This document shows, in pieces, positions 8,511 through 16,302 of a stretch of DNA of 32,280 nucleotides. The notes under the pieces are model-generated. The model had not been told where the DNA came from. It was given only the letters and a program-made list of their open reading frames with translations, and ran no database searches. This DNA is from Bacteroidota bacterium (lineage in GTDB: Bacteria; Bacteroidota; Ignavibacteria; Ignavibacteriales; Ignavibacteriaceae). Positions within the stretch are counted from its first letter, which is position 1, and every line of letters begins with the position of its first letter. The stretch spans positions 1 to 32,280 of the forward strand of contig JAJYDC010000030.1 of NCBI GenBank assembly GCA_021777835.1, given 5' to 3'. The position numbers and the translations under genes are program-made.

Positions 8511-10559
8511 TTATTCGGCTAACTCATTTAAAAGTTTATTTTCCTTTTTGGTAAATCTCCATGCCGGTAATTTATTCTGCATAAAATCAAAAACTTCTTT
8601 CGCTTTGGATTTATTACCTCTTTGCTTATAGTATAATATGAGTTTATAAAACGCAATTCTAAAATTCATGAATATATCTTTGGTTATATTATCAATAGGA
8701 ACAGCCCTATCATTGAAACTTCTATACCTGTATTTATGCATAAGATTCAGTTCCAGTATTGTTGGTGAAATGCTGTCTGCTTTTATCGGCACTAACCTGC
8801 TAACTATTCCTTCATATCTTAAATAATCATTTAAGCCCAGTAAATTATCCTGATCCAGGGTTGAACTAAAATAAACCGGTCTTCTCCAATTATTATTTTT
8901 TAAAAAAGATAATATCACCTTATCCTGAGATAACCAGAACTTCCTATCGCCAAAGTTTCTACCTATATATGTCGAGCACAAGGTATCCTTTTCAATTTTT
9001 CCACCGGGTAATTGATATGAAAAAGGCAGTAATATTTCAACGGGCTTTTTTAATAGCGAAGGATCGAATTCTTTAGTATTCGGATACAGCGAATCAATTA
9101 TAAAGCCATTATTATCATGTTTTAGCTCGTTAACGAAAAAATCTGTATTTAAGAGACTAGCATTAGCTACGGAAACATCAGTTCTATAACCTTCGACGCT
9201 TTGCAGATACCAAAGAGGGAAAGTATCATTATCTCCGTTAGTAAAAAGAACAGCATTCTTTTCACAGCTGCTTAGTAAATTATATGCAAAATCTACGGGA
9301 AAATAATATTTACTTTTATCGCAGTCTTTTCGGTTGACATAAAATAAATTAATCGGAAGAACTAAGAAGCATATTACTGATACAATAATTACTGAGGTAT
9401 TAGGTATTATCTTTTCTAGAATACTTAATAGACCATCAGACAACACTGACAATCCTATCCCAACCCAGACTAAGAAAATCATAAATGATGGGATAAACAG
9501 CCTGTCGATTTCTCTTGTATGATCAAATCCATTCTGAATGTTAGCATAAATAATTAATCCGAATGAGAATAATAAGAATATTATTGAAATTAGAGTCCAT
9601 GCTTTAATTTTATTTATAAGACTGTAAATAAAGCCTGCTAATCCTAAGATAAATGGGAAAAATGTAATTACTCTTAAGAATCCTGCTCCGTTTTTCCCCA
9701 TGAAATTCCATTCGAAGTATCTTAAATACATAAATTTAACTTGGTAATCCCAAAATGGAGCCTGCCTATGAAAAATCATTGATAGGTTTGACTGCCCATA
9801 TCTCCTCATGTTTATCCAGAATATTAGATCACTGAAAGATCTTATTTCATCCATATGAAATGGAGGGTTATTTATTGAGCGTACTAAAACAAAAACATTT
9901 ATTGATAAGCCTAATGCCGCAACTAATAATGTGGGTAACCAGAATTTAATTTCAAATAAATGTTTTCTTAATGGAAAGGCAAGCAATAATAAAATAACCG
10001 GAATAAAAGGCATGCTTAAGCGGTGAGCTGCAAAATCAATTGACAAAAGAAATATTATTAATAAGAAAAGTTTTACCTTCTCCTTTTCTTCCTCCGCAAA
10101 CCATAACCTCAGCGTGCATAATAAAATAATGCTTGTTAACAACAGGCCTAGCGTATAAACCCTTGAAACATTTGACTCTGACCAAATACTGAATAAGAAA
10201 GGAAGTGCTAAAGCTGTAAAGAACGATGCTATAATTCTAGATTGCTCAGGCAATCTTTTAAAATTATTTAGTACCTCTATCATACTGTAATAAAAAAATA
10301 CTGCTGCCGCGCTTGTTGAGATAATACTAACTAGAGTTATTGCTTTTATTGTCGGCAGAAAAAAGAAAATAATTGTAAGCAGTCTTCCCAATATTATATA
10401 GAGAATTGATCCACCAGGATCAGGGATGCTTAAGTTATTTGCATTTGCAGCATATATGCCGCTGTCCCACCATCCTATTGCCGGGTAAGAAGAAAAGTAC
10501 AATACAATGAGTGAAATAAAGAAAAGAAACAAGGGCAAGTACTTTTTTATTGTTTCCAT
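8511..10559 (-). CDS. DUF2723 (POMT/TMEM260-like) membrane glycosyltransferase
   Basis: A 682-residue integral membrane protein with roughly ten transmembrane segments in the first 420 residues and a soluble C-terminal part. Family marks are the first extracytoplasmic loop YPAIGWWDSGIYAANANN with its conserved acidic residue, SIPDPGGSILYIILGRLL, and the post-membrane motif NGDNDTFPLWYLQSVEGYRTD. DUF2723 proteins belong to the GT-C superfamily related to protein O-mannosyltransferases and use lipid-linked sugars outside the membrane. In T9SS organisms this would fit glycosylation of exported proteins, which is inference. At 2 kb it is large for an integron cassette. It is probably co-transcribed with the downstream T9SS cargo gene. 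Confidence 0.82.
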   Translation of the reverse strand: METIKKYLPLFLFFISLIVLYFSSYPAIGWWDSGIYAANANNLSIPDPGGSILYIILGRLLTIIFFFLPTIKAITLVSIISTSAAAVFFYYSMIEVLNNFKRLPEQSRIIASFFTALALPFLFSIWSESNVSRVYTLGLLLTSIILLCTLRLWFAEEEKEKVKLFLLIIFLLSIDFAAHRLSMPFIPVILLLLAFPLRKHLFEIKFWLPTLLVAALGLSINVFVLVRSINNPPFHMDEIRSFSDLIFWINMRRYGQSNLSMIFHRQAPFWDYQVKFMYLRYFEWNFMGKNGAGFLRVITFFPFILGLAGFIYSLINKIKAWTLISIIFLLFSFGLIIYANIQNGFDHTREIDRLFIPSFMIFLVWVGIGLSVLSDGLLSILEKIIPNTSVIIVSVICFLVLPINLFYVNRKDCDKSKYYFPVDFAYNLLSSCEKNAVLFTNGDNDTFPLWYLQSVEGYRTDVSVANASLLNTDFFVNELKHDNNGFIIDSLYPNTKEFDPSLLKKPVEILLPFSYQLPGGKIEKDTLCSTYIGRNFGDRKFWLSQDKVILSFLKNNNWRRPVYFSSTLDQDNLLGLNDYLRYEGIVSRLVPIKADSISPTILELNLMHKYRYRSFNDRAVPIDNITKDIFMNFRIAFYKLILYYKQRGNKSKAKEVFDFMQNKLPAWRFTKKENKLLNELAE

Positions 10560-10677
10560 GATTAACCTAATTAAATTAGATTTTCGTATCTGTCTTTAAG
10601 TTAAAAGTCATTATTAACTTGATAATATTTAATATTTCGCTTTCAGGATTTGTAATCTCTTACTTGTTTAGCAAAGA

Positions 10678-11598
10678 CTATTTTAATAATAGCATTTTTC
10701 TTGCTTGAGCCTGTCCTACATATTCAAGTTGATAAAAGTAAATACCACTGGGGTAATTATTCCCATTAAATATAATTTGATGTTTACCCCAGTTCGAAAA
10801 ACTTACATGATATTCTGCAATCGTTTTGCCGAGCAAATCAAATACCTTTAAAGTAACGTCCCCGGCTTTAGGTATTTCGAAGATAATATTTGTATTTGGA
10901 TTAAATGGATTTGGGTAGTTTTGATATAATTTATAACTACCGGGCGTTATTTTATTTTTTATTACACTAGTAATTATTTTATTTCCATATTCTATTCCGC
11001 TAATCTTTGCATATACCATATAAGTTGACCAGCAATTGAATTCACAATAGGTACTCGAATAATATCCAAATCCTTTTGCTAATCTATATTCTCCTCCGAT
11101 GAATGATAGTTCGTAAAAAGTTTTTACTTGCGTCGCTATTCCCAATATTGTAGCACTCGCAACTGAATTACAAATAGTCAGAAAATAACCTTGCCCGGTA
11201 AATCCTTCTCTTGATGAATTGATGGTATCGCCGGATTGGGCGTATAAGCTATCTACTTTATATTCATTATTAGTAATAGATGTATCTTTTTTATATCTAT
11301 AAATACATCCGCTTAATGAATCAATTCGTTCATAATTATAATAATTGTAATTGGTTGGATAAATGCCTTTGAACATCAATATTTTATAAGTTTTGTTATT
11401 ATCAAGTAAGGTGTCGCCTTTTACTTCAACTGAATAAGCTGATGAGTCGGTAGGATATGGCAATTGTTGAGATATTGTTTTGTATTCCCAGTAATTCCCC
11501 CGTTCTAAAGGATAGTAGTTCAATAAATCCTTAAGCGAGTCTACTTGTGAATAAAGATATGAAGGGAAAAAGATTAAAAGGAATAAATATTTTTTCAT
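10678..11598 (-). CDS. Secreted protein with T9SS type A sorting domain
   Basis: About 306 residues with a clear signal peptide (MKKYLFLLIFFPSYLYSQ). A beta-rich middle contains LLNYYPLERGNYWEYKT, a start seen in other secreted Ignavibacteria and Bacteroidota proteins of unknown role. The C-terminal sorting domain begins YKLYQNYPNPFNPNTNIIF and ends with SGIYFYQLEY and RKMLLLK. I use the ATG at 11598, which has GAAAGAGAG ahead of it and opens the signal peptide directly; a TTG at 11613 would add five residues. It lies directly behind an attC-like spacer. The function is not recognisable beyond T9SS export. Confidence 0.78.
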   Translation of the reverse strand: MKKYLFLLIFFPSYLYSQVDSLKDLLNYYPLERGNYWEYKTISQQLPYPTDSSAYSVEVKGDTLLDNNKTYKILMFKGIYPTNYNYYNYERIDSLSGCIYRYKKDTSITNNEYKVDSLYAQSGDTINSSREGFTGQGYFLTICNSVASATILGIATQVKTFYELSFIGGEYRLAKGFGYYSSTYCEFNCWSTYMVYAKISGIEYGNKIITSVIKNKITPGSYKLYQNYPNPFNPNTNIIFEIPKAGDVTLKVFDLLGKTIAEYHVSFSNWGKHQIIFNGNNYPSGIYFYQLEYVGQAQARKMLLLK

Positions 11599-11620
11599 TT
11601 TTCTCTCTTTCAATTACCTT

Positions 11621-11805
11621 GACTAACGGTGTTACCGTTGGTCTGCCGTCAAGAACTACGATGCCGAATATAAATAACAACTTCTATTTATAAAAATATC
11701 TCTTAGACCAATTGACCTAAAGAGCAACTTGGTTCTTCAAACTTACTTCTATAATTACACAAATTCAGGATGGAAAATCTGTTTCCAGATTAAGCCGGTT
11801 GAAAT
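11621..11805 (-). repeat. attC-like spacer 2
   Basis: On the minus strand an L''-like TTTCAACCGGC follows the barrel gene stop, then a centre ending TCGGCATCGTAGTTCTTGA (compare CGGCATTGTAGTTTTGGA at 23.8 kb), L' GGCAGACCAACGGTAACACC and R' GTTAGTC, 23 bp before the next start. R'' is not clear, so the 3' limit is approximate. Confidence 0.45.
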
Positions 11806-11814
11806 ATACGTAAT

Positions 11815-12441
11815 TTATAAACTATACTTTATTGATGCCGTTAATGGTAAATATGATGGACCTCCAAAGCCGCTAATAAGCTTTCCATCAAGGACTAATT
11901 GAAAATTATCAATAAGTTGTATTTCTAAACCTAAACCGAAATTAAATTGAGCTAAAGTATTATTTTTTCCCGTATTTGCATAAAGACCGGTTGATTTATT
12001 GGAACTTCCTTCCATCCAGTTTGTTATCTCTACTTTCCCCTGTTCGATAAATAACGCCCCCACTCCGATTCCTAAATAAGGCCTTATCCTTGAAGTAGAA
12101 AGATAAAATTTTCCTCCTGCAGATAGTTCAATCACAGAACTATTTTCTCCGCTAACGCTGTATCTATATCCAACAACTTGCGGAACTGCAATTGTAAGTA
12201 GGCTTTCATTAAATAAATATTTTTGATATGAAGAAGAAACAAATAACGCAATTTTTTCAAGGATTTTATAATCAGATGAAACACTTATTAAATATCCATT
12301 TTCCCAATAAGGCAGCTTTGTTTTGTCTATTGCTGATGAAATATAACCGCCACCTAAAGAAAAACTGATTTTACTTTGAGCAGAAATACTTTGTATAACA
12401 AACAATAAGAGAAATGATATTAATAAAATTATTTTTTTCAT
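11815..12441 (-). CDS. Small outer-membrane beta-barrel protein
   Basis: About 208 residues. The signal peptide MKKIILLISFLLLFVIQSISAQ leads into alternating beta strands, glycine-rich turns (SFSLGGGYISSA, IRPYLGIGVGALFIEQG) and a final strand LTASIKYSL that ends close to an aromatic/hydrophobic terminus. This is the OmpA/OprF-like eight-stranded barrel pattern (PF13505 type). The ATG at 12441 has AGGG eight bases upstream and starts the signal peptide; an upstream ATG at 12462 would add seven residues with a poorer start. It is located in the outer membrane. Role unknown. Confidence 0.75.
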   Translation of the reverse strand: MKKIILLISFLLLFVIQSISAQSKISFSLGGGYISSAIDKTKLPYWENGYLISVSSDYKILEKIALFVSSSYQKYLFNESLLTIAVPQVVGYRYSVSGENSSVIELSAGGKFYLSTSRIRPYLGIGVGALFIEQGKVEITNWMEGSSNKSTGLYANTGKNNTLAQFNFGLGLEIQLIDNFQLVLDGKLISGFGGPSYLPLTASIKYSL

Positions 12442-12522
12442 TTTTGCATCCCTTTTAATCATATCATAATCTTGCAGCTTTGAAAACGCTCAGCTTGTTT
12501 AATTAGCTATACGTTTATTATT

Positions 12523-13176
12523 TTATTTATTTCTAATATTAAATTTTACTTTCATGAATATCCATCCATATGATGACAGACCATTTGTAAATGCCGGGAT
12601 AAAAGTTGTATGCTTAGCTACTTCAATAGCCGCATCATCAAAGATATCTGAATATATCGGATAACGTGATACAATATTTATAGTTCCTTCAGGTAAGCCT
12701 TGAGGGTTTACTAGAACTGCAAGTGCAACCCATCCATCCATTCCCATTTCTATAGCTTCACTTGGATATACCGGTTTTGGTTCTTCTTTTATTTTCGGTG
12801 ACTGAAAATTTTCTAACTTAAATTTTACCGGTACTATAATCTCTGATTCAACAGGTTCATCATCTTTCAGAGCCGGTGAAAATCGTATTTGCATAGCCCA
12901 TTTTCTAACCTCATTATCAAATAAATATACAAATTCGGGCTCCCTCTTTACAATTTCAGTTCTATATGGCTTTCCATCTATTCCAATAAATACTTCTACA
13001 AAGATATCAACATGTAAGCCAGCCTTAACTGCCATTTGAGGAAAATGCAATTCAGGTTTTAAAATAATTTCAGGCATAATTTCATTACTTTGATCATTAG
13101 AGTCTGAACCATCTTGAGCATATACTGAGGTAATAGCAAGAAAGAATAATAATACAGTAATAAATAATATCCTCAT
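12523..13176 (-). CDS. Periplasmic protein with two TonB C-terminal-like domains
   Basis: About 217 residues with a signal peptide (MRILFITVLLFFLAITSVYAQ). Two similar domains follow. The first runs about residues 35-120 (PELHFPQMAVKAGLHVDIFV ... MQIRFSPALKDDEPVES ... VPVKFKL). The second runs about 125-217 (KPVYPSEAIEMGMDGWVALA ... TTFIPAFTNG ... MKVKFNI). Each shows the TonB_C pattern of P-x-YP-A...G..G.V.......G and a late F-x-PA. Unlike true TonB it has no N-terminal membrane anchor and no proline-rich linker, so it is more likely a secreted TonB_C-repeat protein than an energy transducer. The ATG at 13176 follows GGAAAAGGG and opens the signal peptide. Confidence 0.72.
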   Translation of the reverse strand: MRILFITVLLFFLAITSVYAQDGSDSNDQSNEIMPEIILKPELHFPQMAVKAGLHVDIFVEVFIGIDGKPYRTEIVKREPEFVYLFDNEVRKWAMQIRFSPALKDDEPVESEIIVPVKFKLENFQSPKIKEEPKPVYPSEAIEMGMDGWVALAVLVNPQGLPEGTINIVSRYPIYSDIFDDAAIEVAKHTTFIPAFTNGLSSYGWIFMKVKFNIRNK

Positions 13177-13278
13177 AAAAAACCCTTTTCCTAATTGTTT
13201 TATCATTCCTTAGATTTTGAAAAAATAATAGCCCAACTATTATAATAAATTTTATTATTTCTATTCACTTGACTAAAT

Positions 13279-13395
13279 GCCTAATCGCATAGCCTCATAA
13301 GCGTCCAGCGTGAGGAATTTATCCCAGCTAATTTACGACCAGCGTTTAGGAGCGGTTTTACGACAATACCTTCTGATTCCATTTCAAACGCAGCC
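13279..13395 (-). repeat. attC-like spacer 3 (behind VOC gene)
   Basis: Between the VOC stop and the TonB_C gene the minus strand reads AGAATAGGCTGCGTTTGAAA at the stop, then L'-like GGACGCTTATGAGGCTATGC and R'-like GATTAGGC (one base longer than GTTAGGC). The stop-proximal 20 bp recur in the VOC remnant at 15.3 kb, which suggests the gene end and its spacer belong together. Confidence 0.45.
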
Positions 13396-13781
13396 TATTC
13401 TACTTTAGTTGATATCCACCAAGTTGTACCGCCCGCATCTTTGACTGCACCTCTTTTGTTTTCATCTTCCTTCTTTATAGGCTCTTGAACTGAAGTTCCT
13501 CCTGCTTTTAGCGCACGTTTATACGTATCGTCTACATTGGCTACGTAAACATGCACGTGAGAAGGAATGGGAGGCCATCCTTCCCCTCCATCTGACATCA
13601 TTATTACAGTATCGTCGATGCGTACTTCTGCATGAATGAGCTTACCGCTGGAGTCGGGTATCTGACGAAGGTTGATTGCATCAAATACATTTACAAGGAA
13701 TTTAATCGTGCGGGTCGCTCCTTTTACAATTAAATAAGGAGAGACAGTTGAGTAATCCTTAGGCTTAAAGTATGTATTCAT
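13395..13781 (-). CDS. VOC-family (glyoxalase/PhnB-like) protein
   Basis: A 128-residue single vicinal-oxygen-chelate protein. The two beta-alpha-beta-beta-beta modules are visible: STVSPYLIVKGATRTIKFL with HAEVRIDDTVIMMSD, then SHVHVYVANVDDTYKRAL with the terminal TTWWISTKVE. His/Glu residues at the expected strand positions could bind metal. The family includes glyoxalases, dioxygenases and bleomycin/fosfomycin-binding proteins; this PhnB-like type has unknown substrate. It is a common cassette class in chromosomal integrons. A degraded copy of its 3' end lies at 15317-15367. Confidence 0.83.
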   Translation of the reverse strand: MNTYFKPKDYSTVSPYLIVKGATRTIKFLVNVFDAINLRQIPDSSGKLIHAEVRIDDTVIMMSDGGEGWPPIPSHVHVYVANVDDTYKRALKAGGTSVQEPIKKEDENKRGAVKDAGGTTWWISTKVE

Positions 13782-13861
13782 TATTGCACCTTTGATTTTG
13801 ACTTTATAGTATTATCAATTTATGTTCTGCTTGATAAGTGAGGTTTTTTCAAAGTCACGAC

Positions 13862-13982
13862 AAATAACCAACCGCTTCAAAACAAATGCCCCGGTTAAAA
13901 AAACATCTACAATAATTTAAACCGGTGTGTAAATTCAACCATACAAACTTATTGCCGGGTTCAGTCGGTATGCAGGTTATAT
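13862..13982 (-). repeat. attC-like spacer 4
   Basis: R'' ATATAAC is followed by L'' CTGCATACCGACTGAACCCG, a centre with ATTATTGTAGATG, L' GGGGCATTTGTTTTGAAGCG and R' GTTATTT. The two end boxes pair at 6 of 7 positions. The L'' resembles that of the site at 23.0 kb (GACTCAACCCGAC). Confidence 0.5.
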
Positions 13983-14052
13983 TCAATTTTATCTTTTTCA
14001 TCAAATATTAGCAGTATAATATATTTCAAAATTACCTCAATTCTTTAAGTTA
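13983..14052 (-). other. Empty or microcassette between two attC-like boxes
   Basis: The 70 bp between the R' at 14053-14059 and the R'' of the next spacer hold only GAGG followed by a TTG-initiated 22-codon frame (KYIILLIFDEKDKIEYNLHT). The frame runs into the spacer before its stop. It may be an eroded cassette or a very small peptide gene. Confidence 0.35.
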
Positions 14053-14227
14053 TTATAACGGCGTGTTACATTAAAATACAACACTACCGGATAATTTACT
14101 TAATGATTTCAATTTAAATTTCACTTCTGTAAAATGTGTTTTTTAGTATCAGTAACTTCTAATCACTAAATAACTAAAATACTATCTTCTTGACTTATTA
14201 CTTATTAAAGAGCTTTGGTGAATATAC
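14053..14227 (-). repeat. Possible attC of the beta-lactamase cassette
   Basis: R'-like GTTATAA with ACACGCC before it resembles the right end of the spacer at 20.8 kb (AATGCCGTTATAA). The other end, just behind the beta-lactamase stop, reads CACCAAAGCTCTTTAATAAG, which resembles the CACCTAACCCGCTTTAATAA behind the DHFR-like copies. No good L''/L' pair is seen in between. Confidence 0.33.
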
Positions 14228-15130
14228 CTATTTAGTGGAATAAGCGTCCCAGGCAACTTTAGCAATATCGGATATGATCTTATTACGTGCGCTCTCGCTA
14301 TCAGGCGAATCTGAAACAAAAACTACTATTGCAAGATGCCTGCCGTTCGGAAGCATAACTATGCCTGCATCATTGGTTGCTGCAGCTATTCCCTTGCTAT
14401 TTACGTCTGAGGTACCTGTCTTATGTGCTACTATTGTTCCGGCGGGCAATTGTCCTGGTATCCTATTGGAACCGATGATATTCTGTGTCATAATATTCCA
14501 AAGAAAATCTTTGCTTGTTGTTGAAAGAATATTATCTCTTTCAAACTTATATAGCAAATTCACAAAAGCCGAAGGAGTGGAACAGTTTTTATATTGCGTT
14601 GCCCAATCTTTGTGCATTTCATTCTCGGTAGCCACAATTGATATTCCTTTTATTCCAAGGCTTTTGATATACTGATTGACTTTCGCTGGTCCCCCAATAA
14701 GTCTAAAAAGAATGTCGCAGCCGTTATTGTCACTTTCTTCCACTGTATATTTTAATAGTTCACGGAGTGTAATATCTATATTAGCATTTGGATATTTTTT
14801 TCGCAGCGGGCTCCAGGTATTTGGAAGTAAATCCCTCTTCGTCAAATGGATCTTTTGATTGAGCGAAAAAATGCCTTTATCAATTTCGCTGAGTATTGCT
14901 AAAGCTAATGGGAATTTATATACGCTCTGCATCGGGTAACAGTAATTATCATTAACTGTCAAAGTATCACGGGTCTCTAAAACCATTATAGCCACACCTA
15001 CATGTCCTTTAGCATGTTTAATAATACCGGCAATCTTTTCTCGGGTAGATCCAGTCTGAGGGAATGTCATATTAGAATAAAATAAGACTATTAAAGTCCA
15101 AAAAATATAATTCCTATCGCTTGATTTCAT
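14228..15130 (-). CDS. Class A beta-lactamase, subclass A2 (PER/VEB/CfxA-like)
   Basis: A 300-residue periplasmic serine beta-lactamase that hydrolyses beta-lactams through an acyl-enzyme. An N-terminal hydrophobic signal (IFWTLIVLFYSNMTFPQ) is followed by the catalytic SxxK (S69-V-Y-K72), SDN (133-135), the omega-loop general base in ATENEMHKDWATQYKN (E169) and HKTGTS (K237-T-G). The omega-loop pattern ExxMHxDxxxQYxN and the SDNNGCDILF context mark subclass A2, which includes PER, VEB, CfxA and CepA, not TEM/SHV-type enzymes. All catalytic residues are present and the length is normal. An attC-like box (GTTAGGT) lies 34 bp before its start, placing it as a cassette. Which drugs it hydrolyses cannot be told from sequence. 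Confidence 0.92.
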   Translation of the reverse strand: MKSSDRNYIFWTLIVLFYSNMTFPQTGSTREKIAGIIKHAKGHVGVAIMVLETRDTLTVNDNYCYPMQSVYKFPLALAILSEIDKGIFSLNQKIHLTKRDLLPNTWSPLRKKYPNANIDITLRELLKYTVEESDNNGCDILFRLIGGPAKVNQYIKSLGIKGISIVATENEMHKDWATQYKNCSTPSAFVNLLYKFERDNILSTTSKDFLWNIMTQNIIGSNRIPGQLPAGTIVAHKTGTSDVNSKGIAAATNDAGIVMLPNGRHLAIVVFVSDSPDSESARNKIISDIAKVAWDAYSTK

Positions 15131-15164
15131 ATTATTAACCTTAATAAATATGTTTGAATTTATT

Positions 15165-15320
15165 ACCTAACATGATAACTTTTCACCGCTCCGCGCCGTA
15201 CGGAAAGTCTAATTAGATCTACAACTCCAAAAATTATTTAAAATCTTGTTTATCGCAATCGACTTGAACAAATATTTTTTATATAACAGCAACGCAAATC
15301 TCATTTCAATTGCAGCCTAT
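15165..15320 (-). repeat. attC-like spacer 5
   Basis: It runs from AGAATAGGCTGCAATTGAAA at the stop of the VOC remnant, through a centre with TTGGAGTTGTAGATCTAATT, to L' GGCGCGGAGCGGTG and a perfect GTTRRRY box, GTTAGGT, 34 bp upstream of the beta-lactamase start. Confidence 0.48.
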
Positions 15321-15367
15321 TCTACTCTAGTTTATATCCACCATATCGTACTACAAGAAGCATCAAA
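15317..15367 (-). pseudogene. 3' remnant of a VOC-family gene
   Basis: About 16 codons read DAS..TIWWI-stop-TRVE-stop, matching the end of the intact VOC gene at 13395 (DAGGTTWWISTKVE). The flanking 20 bp after the stop also match. An in-frame TAA and the missing 5' part show that it is dead. Upstream it ends at another attC-like box, so most of the cassette has been lost. Confidence 0.7.
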
Positions 15368-15380
15368 CCTTGCTTGACTC

Positions 15381-15463
15381 ATTAAACAATTACCTTTTAC
15401 AACAAACACAAATATTTTGTACAAACGCATGTTTAATGGATTCGCTTTGGTTGCTTGTTAGAG
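15381..15463 (-). repeat. Possible attC-like spacer 6
   Basis: R''-like CTCTAAC with L'' AAGCAACCAAAGCGAATCC and an R'-like GTTTAAT 83 bp further on. It would be the attC of the inverted BrnTA cassette. Box pairing is only 4 of 7, so the call is tentative. Confidence 0.33.
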
Positions 15464-15521
15464 GCAATTTTAATATTTTCTAATAGCATTATATTATAAT
15501 TATTTTAGACGCACATAAATT

Positions 15522-15803
15522 ATGCGCTTTATCTGGGATCAAAATAAAAACCTTGCCAATATTAAAAAACATGGGATTTCTTTTGAAGAAGCTGAGAATG
15601 TATTTTTCGACGATAATGCAAGACTTATCCCGGATCCGGAACACTCAATATCAGAAGAGCGATTTATAATTTTGGGTGTTACCAACAAATTAAGGTTCCT
15701 AGTTGTTGTGCATACTTATAAAGAAGATGACAATGTTATTAGAATAATTTCTGCAAGAAAAGCTACAAAGACTGAATTAAAATATTATTACAAGGTGAAA
15801 TAA
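15522..15803 (+). CDS. brnT: BrnT-family ribonuclease toxin
   Basis: A 93-residue BrnT toxin, a RelE-fold ribonuclease that inhibits translation. The start RFIWDQNKNLANIKKHGISFEEAENVF is the family signature, followed by ISEERFIILGVTNKLRFLVVVHTY and the C-terminal IRIISARKATKTELKYYY, which contains the catalytic Arg/Lys region. The antitoxin follows after 1 bp. The pair is on the plus strand, opposite to the surrounding cassettes, so it must have its own promoter; a TATTATAATTATTTTAGA stretch upstream (about 15490-15508) is a candidate. Confidence 0.88.
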   Translation: MRFIWDQNKNLANIKKHGISFEEAENVFFDDNARLIPDPEHSISEERFIILGVTNKLRFLVVVHTYKEDDNVIRIISARKATKTELKYYYKVK

Positions 15804-15804
15804 A

Positions 15805-16017
15805 ATGAAAAAGGAATATGACTTCGGTAATTCCATTAAGAATCCCTATATAAAAAAACTTAAGAAACAGATTTTAATTCGTATCGAAAAAGAAACTGTT
15901 GAGTACTTCAAAAAACTTGCTGCAGAAATTGATATTCCTTATCAGAATTTGATGAATATGTATCTAAGAGAATGTGCTCAAAATAATTATAAACCAAATA
16001 TCCACTGGCAAAAGTAA
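15805..16017 (+). CDS. brnA: BrnA-family antitoxin
   Basis: A 70-residue partner of BrnT. It starts with the toxin-binding KEYDFGNSIKNPYIKKLKK and ends in a ribbon-helix-helix-like DNA-binding part, QILIRIEKETVEYFKKLAAE followed by IPYQNLMNMYLREC. BrnA neutralises BrnT and represses the operon. The one-base gap behind brnT implies translational coupling. As in other BrnTA pairs, the toxin gene comes first. Confidence 0.87.
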   Translation: MKKEYDFGNSIKNPYIKKLKKQILIRIEKETVEYFKKLAAEIDIPYQNLMNMYLRECAQNNYKPNIHWQK

Positions 16018-16050
16018 TTGCCCATAATGTTATGTTATATTATGATATGG

Positions 16051-16302
16051 TACAAACCTGCCGATAAAATCTTCCGCCTTGCAGCCCAGTCTATTGCGCA
16101 GCATAAACTTCTCGCTCTTACTACCTTTAACTCAGAATAAAAGAACGATAATGCTCTCTTGATGCTAAATAAGCTACTGCAAGAAAAATAAATCTTATCT
16201 TTGACTCACACGCAAGGTTGATTTTAGCTTCCCCGTTAATGATCCCAAATTTAATTCCAGAAAGCACAATCTTTATTTTTTCGTTTCAGCGATTTGTTAG
16301 TC
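16051..16302 (-). repeat. attC-like spacer 7
   Basis: R'' GACTAAC overlaps the stop of the endonuclease V-like gene, with L'' AAATCGCTGAAACG. The other end reads L' GACTGGGCTGCAAGGCGGAAG and ATCGGCAG, then R'-like GTTTGTA. The L' matches CTGGGCTGCGGCTTATCGGC at 23.0 kb. The end boxes pair at 5 of 7 positions. Apart from this spacer the 16018-16296 gap holds no gene. Confidence 0.48.
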
